Both the position numbers and the translations under genes were made by a program. A stretch of DNA of 64,000 nucleotides from the NCBI RefSeq assembly GCF_030012525.1, contig NZ_CP124855.1, positions 1,488,001-1,552,000 of the forward strand, in the 5' to 3' direction. Below, piece by piece: positions 26,720 through 34,831 of the stretch (the first letter of the stretch is position 1; every line of letters begins with the position of its first letter). The DNA comes from Chryseobacterium gotjawalense (GTDB lineage Bacteria; Bacteroidota; Bacteroidia; Flavobacteriales; Weeksellaceae). Under the pieces are notes generated by a model. It had not been told where the DNA came from. It made no database searches and saw only the letters and a list, made by a program, of their open reading frames with translations.

Positions 26720-27892
26720 ATGAAAAAAACGCTTACCTTCCTTTTCTTACTTATTTTCTTGATATCATTTTCTCAAGAGTCGATTAATTTTGAAAACACC
26801 AGCTTTAAAGAAGTTTTAGCAAAAGCAAAACGCGAAAAAAAACTGGTCTTTATGGATGCTTACGCTTCCTGGTGTGGACCCTGTAAATTAATGGAGAAAA
26901 ACATTTTCACGCTTCCCGCCGTAAAAGCATATTACAATGCCAATTTCATTAATGCGAGATTCGACATGGAAAAAGGAGAAGGCCGGGATATCGCCTTAAA
27001 ATATCAAGTCCGCTCTTATCCTTCTTTTCTATTTCTAAATGGTGATGGCGAAGTGGTGATGAAAAACTACGGCTATATGGGCGAAGAAGATTTCATTGCA
27101 ATTGCGAAAGAAGCCAATAATCCTTTATTAGTAAACAGTAATCCCAAACAACTTTTCGAAAAAGGGGAAAGTGATCCTGCGTTTCTCTTAAATATGATGC
27201 GCCAAAATGCACAAAGTGATTATGAGTTGGCAAAGAAAGTTTCCGAGCGTTATTTTAAAGTTAAGAAAGATCAGGAATTAACGAGAGATGATATTGGAAT
27301 GTTGCTGTATTTTCTGAAATCTCCCAGTGATCCAAATTACCAGGTTTTTAAAGATAGAAAAGCAAATATCGTTAAAGAAATGTCAGAAGATATTTACAAC
27401 CAGTTTGATGTGAATATTAAAATTTCCAAAGTAATGGAAAGTTCCCTGGATCAAAATTCAGGAATTATTAATGATGATTATTTTTACAAAAACGCAGTTC
27501 CATTGGTAGGAAAAGCAGAAGCCGAAACTGCGTTGAACAGAATGAAAATTATTTATTATCCCAATGTTGGCAATTTTAAGGAATATGAAAAAGCGGCCTT
27601 AATTTATTATAAAAATGCAGATGATTTCGATCCTGAAGAATTATTGAAAGCAGCGTGGATTTTCAGTGAGCATGTGGACAATAAAACGTCATTAAAAAAA
27701 GCTGAAGAATGGGCAGAAAAATCGGTAATGAAATCTGAAAATGCAGAAAACACTTATATTCTTGCCAAAATCTACCAAAAAACAGGAAAGAAAGAGAATG
27801 CAAAAATATATGCCGAAATAGCTAAAAATTTGGCACAGCAACAAGGAAAAGATTCTTCTGCAGCTACCCAACTTTTAGAAAATTTAAAATAA
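26720..27892 (+). CDS. Exported thioredoxin-fold protein with helical C-terminal half
   Basis: A 390-aa periplasmic or envelope protein: signal peptide MKKTLTFLFLLIFLISFSQ, then a thioredoxin domain (about 22-140) with the active site ASWCGPCK (Cys52, Cys55) and the cis-Pro in VRSYPSFLFL. The remaining 250 residues are helical with tetratricopeptide-like character near the end (AEEWAEKSVMKSENAENTYILAKIYQKTGKKENAKIYAEIAKN). Likely a disulfide reductase or oxidoreductase on envelope proteins; the partner is unknown. A near-consensus TAACTTCG lies 20-odd bases upstream. Followed 4 bases later by a DUF3575 barrel gene, so the three genes 26720-28732 form an envelope operon. Confidence 0.85.
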   Translation: MKKTLTFLFLLIFLISFSQESINFENTSFKEVLAKAKREKKLVFMDAYASWCGPCKLMEKNIFTLPAVKAYYNANFINARFDMEKGEGRDIALKYQVRSYPSFLFLNGDGEVVMKNYGYMGEEDFIAIAKEANNPLLVNSNPKQLFEKGESDPAFLLNMMRQNAQSDYELAKKVSERYFKVKKDQELTRDDIGMLLYFLKSPSDPNYQVFKDRKANIVKEMSEDIYNQFDVNIKISKVMESSLDQNSGIINDDYFYKNAVPLVGKAEAETALNRMKIIYYPNVGNFKEYEKAALIYYKNADDFDPEELLKAAWIFSEHVDNKTSLKKAEEWAEKSVMKSENAENTYILAKIYQKTGKKENAKIYAEIAKNLAQQQGKDSSAATQLLENLK

Positions 27893-27896
27893 TCTA

Positions 27897-28526
27897 GTGA
27901 TTTTGAAAAAAACAATTCTACTGTTCGTCCTCTTAATTGGTCTTCTGAGTAAGGCTCAAAACCAAAACCATCAAACTTCTAAAAACATCTATCTTAAAGG
28001 AAATGCTCTTTTTCTTCCGCTGGGAATGTTAAATGCAGGCGTGGAATATCAATTAAAAGAAAAGGTAACGCTGCAAGCCGATATTTTTATTTCCCCCTGG
28101 AAATCATTTATGGGGAAATATGCCCAGGTTTATATGATAGGTTTCGACGGAAGATACTATTTTGACGAAGCTTTCAAACATTTTTACGTAGGCGCTAATA
28201 TTTCCGGTGCTCGTTTTATCATTCAAAAATATAATTATTGGGGCGACGGTATTTTTCAATATACTCCCGAGTCACCAATTTATAACAACAAAGATCTTTA
28301 CCAAGAAGGTTTTGCTATTATTTTAGGCGCAACAGTTGGATATCAGTTTCAGTTAAGTGACCGGTGGAATATGGATTTGTATCTAGGAGCCGGTAATTCG
28401 CAGGGTTTTTATAGAGGTTATCACAAAGAATTGGGAATCCGATATGATGACGATGGCCGCCGCTGGGACAAAAGCGGCGAATGGATTCCGTACCGAGGCG
28501 GAATAATGATCGGCTATAAATTATAA
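27897..28526 (+). CDS. DUF3575 outer-membrane protein
   Basis: About 209 aa. Signal peptide (KKTILLFVLLIGLLSKAQ) then KGNALFLPLGMLNAGVEYQL, the DUF3575 opening seen in Bacteroidetes fimbrial-locus and barrel proteins, with alternating strands and a C-terminal RGGIMIGYKL. No ATG is available: the start is GTG at 27897 or TTG at 27903 (which gives MKKTILLF). The gene follows the thioredoxin-like gene by 4 bases and precedes the small membrane protein by 2, so translation coupling could explain the poor start codon. Function unknown. Confidence 0.78.
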   Translation: MILKKTILLFVLLIGLLSKAQNQNHQTSKNIYLKGNALFLPLGMLNAGVEYQLKEKVTLQADIFISPWKSFMGKYAQVYMIGFDGRYYFDEAFKHFYVGANISGARFIIQKYNYWGDGIFQYTPESPIYNNKDLYQEGFAIILGATVGYQFQLSDRWNMDLYLGAGNSQGFYRGYHKELGIRYDDDGRRWDKSGEWIPYRGGIMIGYKL

Positions 28527-28528
28527 TC

Positions 28529-28732
28529 ATGAATATAAAAAGCACAAAATTTGCGGTTATTGCCGTATTGACCTTCATCATCTTATTCCTGTTTAATTAT
28601 ATCGGAAATACGGAACCAGATAAAATAGAACGTGCCCTGATGACTGCTGTTGCCGGAGTCATCGGCTTAACCATCGGAATGTGGTTCGTTTATAAAAACT
28701 CGAAAGACGATACCCATCACGACTTTGATTAA
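28529..28732 (+). CDS. Small two-helix membrane protein
   Basis: A 67-aa protein with two transmembrane segments (FAVIAVLTFIILFLFNYIG and LMTAVAGVIGLTIGMWFVY) and a charged tail KNSKDDTHHDFD. Last gene of the three-gene operon starting at 26720, only 2 bases after the DUF3575 stop, and followed by a strong terminator. I do not recognise a family. Confidence 0.7.
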   Translation: MNIKSTKFAVIAVLTFIILFLFNYIGNTEPDKIERALMTAVAGVIGLTIGMWFVYKNSKDDTHHDFD

Positions 28733-28746
28733 AGTAAAAAGAAACA

Positions 28747-28776
28747 AAATAGACTTCAGCTGAGGTCTATTTTTTT
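28747..28776 (+). terminator. Terminator of the 26720-28732 operon
   Basis: Near-perfect palindrome AAATAGACTTCAG/CTGAGGTCTATTT followed by a run of seven T. Confidence 0.88.
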
Positions 28777-28812
28777 ATAACAAACGGCTTTCGTTTTTCC
28801 TCTCATAATTAA

Positions 28813-28820
28813 TATCTTTG
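28813..28820 (+). promoter_or_regulatory. -7 box of dusB
   Basis: TATCTTTG, then CACC, then ATG at 28825. Exact consensus with a 4-base gap, predicting a leaderless transcript. Confidence 0.65.
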
Positions 28821-28824
28821 CACC

Positions 28825-29820
28825 ATGATAAAAATCGGAAATATAGAACTGCCCGAATTCCCGTTGTTGCTTGCACCGATGGAAGATGTTTCGGATCCAC
28901 CATTTCGAAAGTTATGTAAAATGCACGGTGCAGACTTGATGTATTCAGAATTTATTTCTTCCGAAGGATTAATTCGCGATGCGATGAAAAGCATGAAGAA
29001 GCTCGATATTTTCGATTACGAAAGACCCGTTGGAATTCAGATTTTCGGTGGCGATGAAGAAGCGATGTCACTTTCAGCAAAAATTGTAGAAGCTGTAAAT
29101 CCTGATCTCGTCGATATTAATTTTGGCTGTCCGGTAAAAAAGGTAGTTTGTAAAGGAGCTGGTGCCGGCGTTTTGAAAGATATCGATCTGATGATCAGAT
29201 TGACCAAAGCTGTTGTAAATTCTACCCATCTTCCCGTGACTGTAAAAACCCGGCTAGGTTGGGATACAGAAAGCATCAACATTATGGAAGTTGCAGAAAG
29301 ATTGCAGGATGCGGGAGTAAAAGCTTTAACGATTCATGCAAGAACACGCGCTCAAATGTACAAAGGAGAAGCGGATTGGAATTACATTCATGCCGTAAAA
29401 AATAACCCGAATATCGAAATCCCAATTTTTGGGAATGGTGATATTGATTCTGCGCAAAAAGCGTGGGAATATAAAAATAAATTCGACTGTGATGGAATAA
29501 TGATCGGCCGTGGCGCGATCGGTTATCCCTGGATTTTTAATGAGGTAAAACATTTTTTCAAAACTGGAGAAATTTTGCCCGAACCAACTATTACTCAAAG
29601 ATTAGAGGCCGTAAGACAACACGCTAAATGGAGCAAAGACTGGAAAGGCGAACGGCTAGGACTGATAGAAATGCGCCAACATTACAGCAATTATTTCCGT
29701 GGTATTCCACATTTTAAAGATTTCCGCCGTAAATTTCTAGAGGTTTTCACTTTAGAAGAAATGGATGCTGTGATCGCTGAAGCGGATGCTTTTTACAGGA
29801 ATTTCGATTTTGTGAATTAA
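28825..29820 (+). CDS. dusB: tRNA-dihydrouridine synthase B
   Basis: FMN-dependent reductase that makes dihydrouridine in tRNA D-loops. The 331-aa protein has the Dus order: APMEDVSDPPFRKL (FMN site), MYSEFISSEGL, VGIQIFGGD, DINFGCPVKKVVCKGAGAGVL with the catalytic Cys region, VTVKTRLGW, TIHARTRAQMYKGEADW and GNGDIDS ... IMIGRGAIGYPWIF for phosphate binding. The GAGAGVL and MYKGEADW wording is that of DusB. Monocistronic, with its own promoter. Confidence 0.93.
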   Translation: MIKIGNIELPEFPLLLAPMEDVSDPPFRKLCKMHGADLMYSEFISSEGLIRDAMKSMKKLDIFDYERPVGIQIFGGDEEAMSLSAKIVEAVNPDLVDINFGCPVKKVVCKGAGAGVLKDIDLMIRLTKAVVNSTHLPVTVKTRLGWDTESINIMEVAERLQDAGVKALTIHARTRAQMYKGEADWNYIHAVKNNPNIEIPIFGNGDIDSAQKAWEYKNKFDCDGIMIGRGAIGYPWIFNEVKHFFKTGEILPEPTITQRLEAVRQHAKWSKDWKGERLGLIEMRQHYSNYFRGIPHFKDFRRKFLEVFTLEEMDAVIAEADAFYRNFDFVN

Positions 29821-30165
29821 TCTTAAAGAGCCAAGGTAAAAGTAAAAAGAGCCAAGTTTGTAATTCAGTGTTTAGGTTATTATTGAGTAGTTGAATTATT
29901 GAGTATTTGAACAAACACCTGTTTTCTTACTTTTCACTCAAACATCCGATTACGGAATTACACCAAAGCTTCTACACAGCCCTGATTGTACAGCATGTTT
30001 GAGCTCTTTTTCCAGATTTTCCAGATGACATTTAGCGGTTGCGAAAAGCGGTAAAAAGCGGCAGTGAAAGCATCTCGTCTTTAGGATGAGACGGCTCTTA
30101 AAAAATTGCCTTAATTTCCGTAACTTTTGCCTTATTTAAAGGACTAATCATTTAAAATTATTTCG
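29821..30165. other. Intergenic region with repeats
   Basis: No gene supported. Contains two AAGAGCCAAG words (29825 and 29849), a four-unit TTGAG octamer array (29883-29914), and a GC-richer patch (about 29940-30100) that reads like a decayed or non-coding sequence without a usable frame. The ABC ATPase promoter must lie near its right end. Confidence 0.5.
29883..29914 (+). repeat. TTGAGTAT-type octamer array (4 units)
   Basis: Units TTGAGTAG, TTGAATTA, TTGAGTAT, TTGAACAA in phase. Same family as the arrays around the four-helix-bundle gene at 60.5-62.2 kb. Confidence 0.7.
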
Positions 30166-31095
30166 ATGCTCAAAGCAGAAAACGTAACTAAAACCTATAA
30201 CGCAGGTAAAAAACTGGCGCTAGAGGATTTCTCCATAGATGTTCCGGAAGCAAGTATTTACGGACTTTTAGGTCCGAACGGTGCGGGAAAGACTACTTTC
30301 ATCAGAATCATCAATCAGATTACACAAGCCGATTCCGGCAACGTTTATATCAATAAACAAAAACTGAATCCTGACCATATCCGACAAATCGGTTATATGC
30401 CGGAAGAACGTGGTTTGTATAAAAACATGACCGTTGGCGACCAACTTTTATATTTCGGGGAACTGAAAGGAATGACCAAAAATGACGCATTAAAAGAAGC
30501 TAAATATTGGTTTGAACAATTGGAAATCGACCAATGGTGGAAGAAAAAACTGAGTGAACTTTCGAAAGGAATGGCACAGAAAATTCAGTTTGTGGTAACG
30601 GTTTTGCACCGGCCGAAATTATTGATACTGGATGAACCTTTTTCGGGTTTCGATCCGGTAAATGCCAATCTGATTAAAGATCAAATCCTTAATTTAAAAA
30701 AGAACGGAACTACCATTATCTTATCTACTCACCGCATGGAAAGTGTGGAGGAAATGTGTGATTATGTAGCACTGATCAACCAGTCAAGAAAAGTTTTAGA
30801 CGGAAAAGTATTTGATGTCAGAGAACAGTTCAAGAAAAATATTTTCAATGTTACTTTAGCTGAAGTGGATCAGGAAAGATTTACCCAATTTAACAGTCAG
30901 TTTGAAATCCAGAATTATTCCACAGAGAATCAACTGGTGTCATTCGATTTGAAAAATGATAAAGATCAAAATCTGTTACTGAACGAACTGATGAAAGTTG
31001 GAAAAATCCGTTCGTTTGATGAAAAAATTCCGAGCATGAACGAAGTCTTCATCAATGCGGTAAGTGGGACTGAAAAACCGGAATTCTCTTTATAA
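30166..31095 (+). CDS. ABC transporter ATP-binding protein (NatA-like)
   Basis: ATPase subunit of an exporter, 309 aa. Walker A GPNGAGKT at residues 36-43, signature LSKGMAQK near 130, Walker B LLILDEPFSGFDP near 150, and switch His in STHRMESVEEM. The C-terminal about 90 residues are the DUF4162-type tail found in NatA-like ATPases (LAEVDQERFTQFNSQF ... MNEVFINAVSG). Pairs with the permease 30 bases downstream. Substrate unknown; NatAB systems were described as sodium exporters but most homologues are uncharacterised. Confidence 0.9.
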   Translation: MLKAENVTKTYNAGKKLALEDFSIDVPEASIYGLLGPNGAGKTTFIRIINQITQADSGNVYINKQKLNPDHIRQIGYMPEERGLYKNMTVGDQLLYFGELKGMTKNDALKEAKYWFEQLEIDQWWKKKLSELSKGMAQKIQFVVTVLHRPKLLILDEPFSGFDPVNANLIKDQILNLKKNGTTIILSTHRMESVEEMCDYVALINQSRKVLDGKVFDVREQFKKNIFNVTLAEVDQERFTQFNSQFEIQNYSTENQLVSFDLKNDKDQNLLLNELMKVGKIRSFDEKIPSMNEVFINAVSGTEKPEFSL

Positions 31096-31125
31096 TCCGG
31101 CCTAAAACTTTAATTAAAAATATTT

Positions 31126-32442
31126 ATGAAAAATATATTCCTGATTACCAAAAGAGAATATCTGACGCAGGTTAAGAAAAAATCTTTTGTTATTTTGACG
31201 CTTTTAGCACCGGTTCTGATGATTGGTTTTGCCGCATTGATTGGTTTTATGTTTAAGGCAAATGAAAGCACAAGCACCTTCAACGTGGTTGACAAAAGCG
31301 GACTTTTTGTAGGAAATCTGAAAAGTACCGATAAAATTAAATATGTATTTGTGCCTGCTGTAAATGAGAAATCATTAGTAGCAACTTTGAAAGATATGGA
31401 TGGCATTGAAGGTTTACTGATTATTCCGGAATTAAAAAATCAAAATTACGACGAGTTACAAAAAGACTCTAAGTTATTAATTAATAAGAAAATAGGTTTT
31501 GACACCAAAACAAAAGTAGCATCGGACCTCGCTCAAATTATAAGGAAAGAAAAAATAAAAACCCTGGGCATTTCTGAAAACCAGATGAAAAATCTGGATG
31601 CAAATTTTGAACTGAATACTCAAAACGTAGTGGACAATAAAAGTTCTGATAATGATTTATCGTTCGGCGTAAAATCCGGTTTAGCGATGGTTCTCATGTA
31701 CGCCGTTTTTATGTTCATCATCATCTATGGAGTTCGGGTCATGCGCAGTGTTTTAGAAGAAAAAAACAACCGCGTCGTAGAAATCATCATTTCGTCAGTA
31801 AAACCATTTGAGTTGATGATGGGAAAAATTCTGGGCGTAACTTTAGTTGCATTAACGCAATTCTGCATTTGGATTACGATGTCTGTAATCGGAGCTTTAT
31901 TTCTAAATACAGGAATTGCTGCGATGAAAAATCAGATTCCAGGCGGTGAACAATCGGCGGAAATGATGCAGAAATTCGACTTTCAGCAAATCGCCGGAGA
32001 AGTTTCCCATATTCTTTTAGACATGAATGTTGCGTTGATCATCAGCGTATTTATCGTGTTCTTTTTACTCGGCTATATTTTCTACAGCTCGATGTATGCG
32101 GCAATTGGTTCTGCAGTTGATAACGAGACAGAAACCCAACAGTTTACCATGTTTGCCATCATTCCGCTAATGGTGGGAATGTACGGAAGTTTCACGATCA
32201 TGAATAATCCCGAAGGTCCGCTTGGTTTTTGGTTGTCCATGATTCCGTTTACTTCACCGGTTGCGATGATTGCAAGGATTCCTTTTGGAGTGCCGGTTTG
32301 GCAAATTATACTTTCCGCTTCCTTGCTTTTAGTTTCCACTTTATTAATGATTTATATTGCTGCAAAAGTGTACCGCGTGGGCATTTTAATGTACGGAAAC
32401 AAAGCGACCGCGAAAGAACTTTGGAAATGGATCAGAAGTTAG
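31126..32442 (+). CDS. ABC transporter permease (NatB-like, ABC-2 type)
   Basis: A 438-aa integral membrane partner of the preceding ATPase. First helix at about 20-45 (VILTLLAPVLMIGFAALIGFMF), then a large extracytoplasmic domain of about 140 residues, then five helices from about 185 on (LAMVLMYAVFMFIIIYGVRV, ILGVTLVALTQFCIWITMSVIGALF, VALIISVFIVFFLLGYIFYSSMY, and two near the end). EKNNRVVEIIISSVKPFELMMGKILGV is the typical ABC-2/NatB cytoplasmic loop. Followed by a heptamer repeat array directly behind the stop codon and a bidirectional terminator. Confidence 0.9.
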   Translation: MKNIFLITKREYLTQVKKKSFVILTLLAPVLMIGFAALIGFMFKANESTSTFNVVDKSGLFVGNLKSTDKIKYVFVPAVNEKSLVATLKDMDGIEGLLIIPELKNQNYDELQKDSKLLINKKIGFDTKTKVASDLAQIIRKEKIKTLGISENQMKNLDANFELNTQNVVDNKSSDNDLSFGVKSGLAMVLMYAVFMFIIIYGVRVMRSVLEEKNNRVVEIIISSVKPFELMMGKILGVTLVALTQFCIWITMSVIGALFLNTGIAAMKNQIPGGEQSAEMMQKFDFQQIAGEVSHILLDMNVALIISVFIVFFLLGYIFYSSMYAAIGSAVDNETETQQFTMFAIIPLMVGMYGSFTIMNNPEGPLGFWLSMIPFTSPVAMIARIPFGVPVWQIILSASLLLVSTLLMIYIAAKVYRVGILMYGNKATAKELWKWIRS

Positions 32443-32449
32443 GAGCTGG

Positions 32450-32501
32450 ATGTTAGATGTTAGATGTTAGATGTTAGATGTTAGATGTTAGATGTTAGAT
32501 G
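32450..32501 (+). repeat. 7-bp tandem repeat, about 7.4 units
   Basis: Seven perfect ATGTTAG units plus ATG, starting 7 bases after the permease stop. Perfect identity between units suggests recent slippage; copy number is likely variable. Confidence 0.95.
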
Positions 32502-32527
32502 AAAATTACAGGAAACTTCCTACCAAT

Positions 32528-32557
32528 AAAAAACGCTGCAATTACTGCGGCGTTTTT
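32528..32557. terminator. Bidirectional terminator
   Basis: AAAAACGC..TGCA, loop ATTAC, TGCG..GCGTTTTT; T-rich on both strands, between the convergent permease and FAD oxidoreductase genes. Confidence 0.85.
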
Positions 32558-32575
32558 CATTTCTGATCTTTAAAT

Positions 32576-33607
32576 TTATTTATTAAATCGTTTTAAATCA
32601 ACTTCTTTCATTAATTCGTGGCCATTTTCGATGTGCTCATACAATTCTTTAGAAAAGTAACAACCATTGAGAATACCTCTCGCTCCCAAACCGTTAAAAA
32701 TATAATAATTTTGGTGGTCAGGAAGATTTCCGATAATCGGCCGGCGGTCTTTTACTGTCGGACGAAAACCGTAATTCACTTCTTGGACTTCAAAATCATG
32801 CGGATAGAAAGCAGAAAGTCCTTCTTTCAACTCTTCAGTTTTAAAGTCATCGATTTCATTTTCCCGTTCGTTGGGATCATAAGTTCCTCCGTAATAGTAA
32901 ATATCATTATTTAAAGGAAACAGAAAATGCTTTTTCTTTAAAGTATACTGATGTTTCAATTTTTCTGATAGTTTCACTTTTAAATGATGACCTTTATTTG
33001 CAATCACCTGAATATCGGTAAAAAACGGGTTTTTTCTCACGCCCATTCCTTCACAAAAGACAATATTTTTAAAAGTAAATCCTTCATAAGTTGAGCCTTC
33101 AATTTTAGAATAATCAAACTTTTGCTTTACTACCATTTCACGCTCTTGTAAATAGGCCGAGATTCCTTTGAAAAAACCGTTAACATCCAAACGGGCGGAA
33201 TGATTTACCTCGCCGGTTCCAAATGGATTTATAATGATTTCCAGTGTTTCAAAATCTGGATTTAGAAAGGGTTTCAATTCATCGGTTTCCGTTTTCATTA
33301 ACCATAAATCCTTTTCTCTTTCATCATGAAAAATACGGTGGATTTTTTCTTGAATTAAATAATTTTCGCCGGTATAAGTTTCAATTTCCGAAACTGTTTT
33401 GGTCAAAAATTCTATTTGCTCCGCAGCCAGCCAAAATGTGGTAAATTTCTTTAACACCAAAGGATTCACAATTCCTGCGGAAACCTGAGAAGCTCCTTTT
33501 TTATCTGCCGAAAACAAAACAAAAGATTTTTGATGAAGAATTAACTGATGGGCAAAAAAGAAAGCAGCGTAGCCGTCGCCAACGATAATATAATCTACAT
33601 TTTTCAT
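32576..33607 (-). CDS. FAD-dependent oxidoreductase (DAO family)
   Basis: A 343-aa D-amino-acid-oxidase-fold flavoprotein. FAD-binding start YIIVGDGYAAFFFAHQL, then ASQVSAGIVNPLVLKKF, and a C-terminal FAD loop FRPTVKDRRPIIGNLPDHQNYYIFNGLGARGIL. The wording is close to the oxidase half of MnmC and to glycine oxidases, but no methyltransferase half is present. Substrate unknown. I start at ATG 33607 (MKNVDYIIVGDG) because the Rossmann strand must begin at the N-terminus; the frame upstream to 33700 overlaps the gldKLMN terminator and has no family similarity. Confidence 0.82.
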   Translation of the reverse strand: MKNVDYIIVGDGYAAFFFAHQLILHQKSFVLFSADKKGASQVSAGIVNPLVLKKFTTFWLAAEQIEFLTKTVSEIETYTGENYLIQEKIHRIFHDEREKDLWLMKTETDELKPFLNPDFETLEIIINPFGTGEVNHSARLDVNGFFKGISAYLQEREMVVKQKFDYSKIEGSTYEGFTFKNIVFCEGMGVRKNPFFTDIQVIANKGHHLKVKLSEKLKHQYTLKKKHFLFPLNNDIYYYGGTYDPNERENEIDDFKTEELKEGLSAFYPHDFEVQEVNYGFRPTVKDRRPIIGNLPDHQNYYIFNGLGARGILNGCYFSKELYEHIENGHELMKEVDLKRFNK

Positions 33608-33655
33608 TGATAATTTAATTGATAAAAAGGGATTTTTGAACTCAGTATAAGTTCT

Positions 33656-33688
33656 AAAAAAAACCTGAGTAAAGGTACTCAGGTTTTT
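33656..33688 (-). terminator. Terminator of the gldKLMN operon
   Basis: ACCTGAGTA/TACTCAGGT stem with loop of four, followed on the minus strand by eight T. Lies 22 bases after the gldN stop. Confidence 0.88.
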
Positions 33689-33709
33689 GTTTATCTTCAA
33701 AGGAATTGA

Positions 33710-34780
33710 TTAATAATTCCACATGTCGCTTTCCATTTGCAGGATTTGCGCTTTGATTCTTTCGCTTTCTTCTAACTGTTCGTCGGCATCATTCGGGATA
33801 TAATCCTTGATGATCCCATTTCCTAAACCATTATCTGATTTATAGATAATGCTGGAGAATCTTCTTGCATTTAATAAATCATCAAAAGAAATATCAGAAG
33901 AAAGATTTTTATTGTTAAAAGCCACAGCGTTCGCCAAAACATTCCTTGCATCGGGATAATACACCCAAAACAAGTCAATCAGTTCATCCTTAGAAGCAAG
34001 CGGCTGACCATCCGGGCCAAACTGCCCCATCAATGAAGGATCCTGACCCATCGCTGCAATCCCTAGTAATCTGTATTTCATCTGGCTATCTCTACGGTCG
34101 ATATACCACATTCCTTTAATTTTTAAAACCTTTACATTTTCAGTTTTGGTTTCATACACGTTGGTGTACTCCTTCATTTCCTCGGCAGTCAATTTACCGG
34201 CTTCATTAATCCGGTCAATTCCTGCGTTGCTCATCACCTCGTTTTTAATACGGGACTGAATTGCATCTGGTCTAAGTCTTGTCTGGAACATTTCATCGTC
34301 ATACACTTCTTTGATTCTACCGTCATTAATGGCATCGAACAAAAGCTGATAGAGTGACTTATTTTCCGAGACTAATCCATCTTCGTTATGATAAAAAGGC
34401 TGATTAATCTTATCATTCATATCGATGATTTCCCAAACTACCATACTCTTCAAAACGTCTTTATCTTCAATAAATCCATAATCTAAAGGAGTGATTTTAT
34501 TAGAAACCATAGAGTCACCCTGCTTGATTAAGTTCAAATCTCTATATTTTCTAAAGGATTCGGGAGATTTCGCATTTAATATAGACATTGAATTAATCGG
34601 TGTATCCTCTACTGCTCCACCCTGATATTCAGCAGGCTCTTGTACCACAGGTTCCGCCTGCACAATTGGTTTTGCAGCAACCGTCTTTTTAGGCGTAGCT
34701 TTCTTTTGTGGTTTTTTCTTGGTTTGTGCTCCAACTGCGCTAAAACTCAAAGCAAGCACTATCAATATGAATTTTTTCAT
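33710..34780 (-). CDS. gldN: T9SS ring component GldN
   Basis: Periplasmic partner of GldK in the T9SS outer ring, needed for secretion and gliding. The 356-aa protein has a signal peptide (MKKFILIVLALSFSAVGAQ), a Lys/Pro/Ala-rich linker, then the conserved domain (YGFIEDKDVLKSMVVWEIIDMNDKINQPFY, KIKGMWYIDRRDSQMKYRLLGIA, FWVYYPDARNVL, FDDLLNARRFSSIIYKSDN). Last gene of gldKLMN, 51 bases after gldM, followed by a terminator. Position plus sequence make this secure. Confidence 0.95.
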   Translation of the reverse strand: MKKFILIVLALSFSAVGAQTKKKPQKKATPKKTVAAKPIVQAEPVVQEPAEYQGGAVEDTPINSMSILNAKSPESFRKYRDLNLIKQGDSMVSNKITPLDYGFIEDKDVLKSMVVWEIIDMNDKINQPFYHNEDGLVSENKSLYQLLFDAINDGRIKEVYDDEMFQTRLRPDAIQSRIKNEVMSNAGIDRINEAGKLTAEEMKEYTNVYETKTENVKVLKIKGMWYIDRRDSQMKYRLLGIAAMGQDPSLMGQFGPDGQPLASKDELIDLFWVYYPDARNVLANAVAFNNKNLSSDISFDDLLNARRFSSIIYKSDNGLGNGIIKDYIPNDADEQLEESERIKAQILQMESDMWNY

Positions 34781-34831
34781 TCTAAATTATTTATACTAAT
34801 GATAAGATGTACTATCAAATCATTAACGTAA

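Noticed and set aside
30070..30095. Terminator-like CGTCT/AGACG hairpin before the ABC ATPase gene
   Set aside because: Five-base stem without a U-run; not distinguishable from chance.
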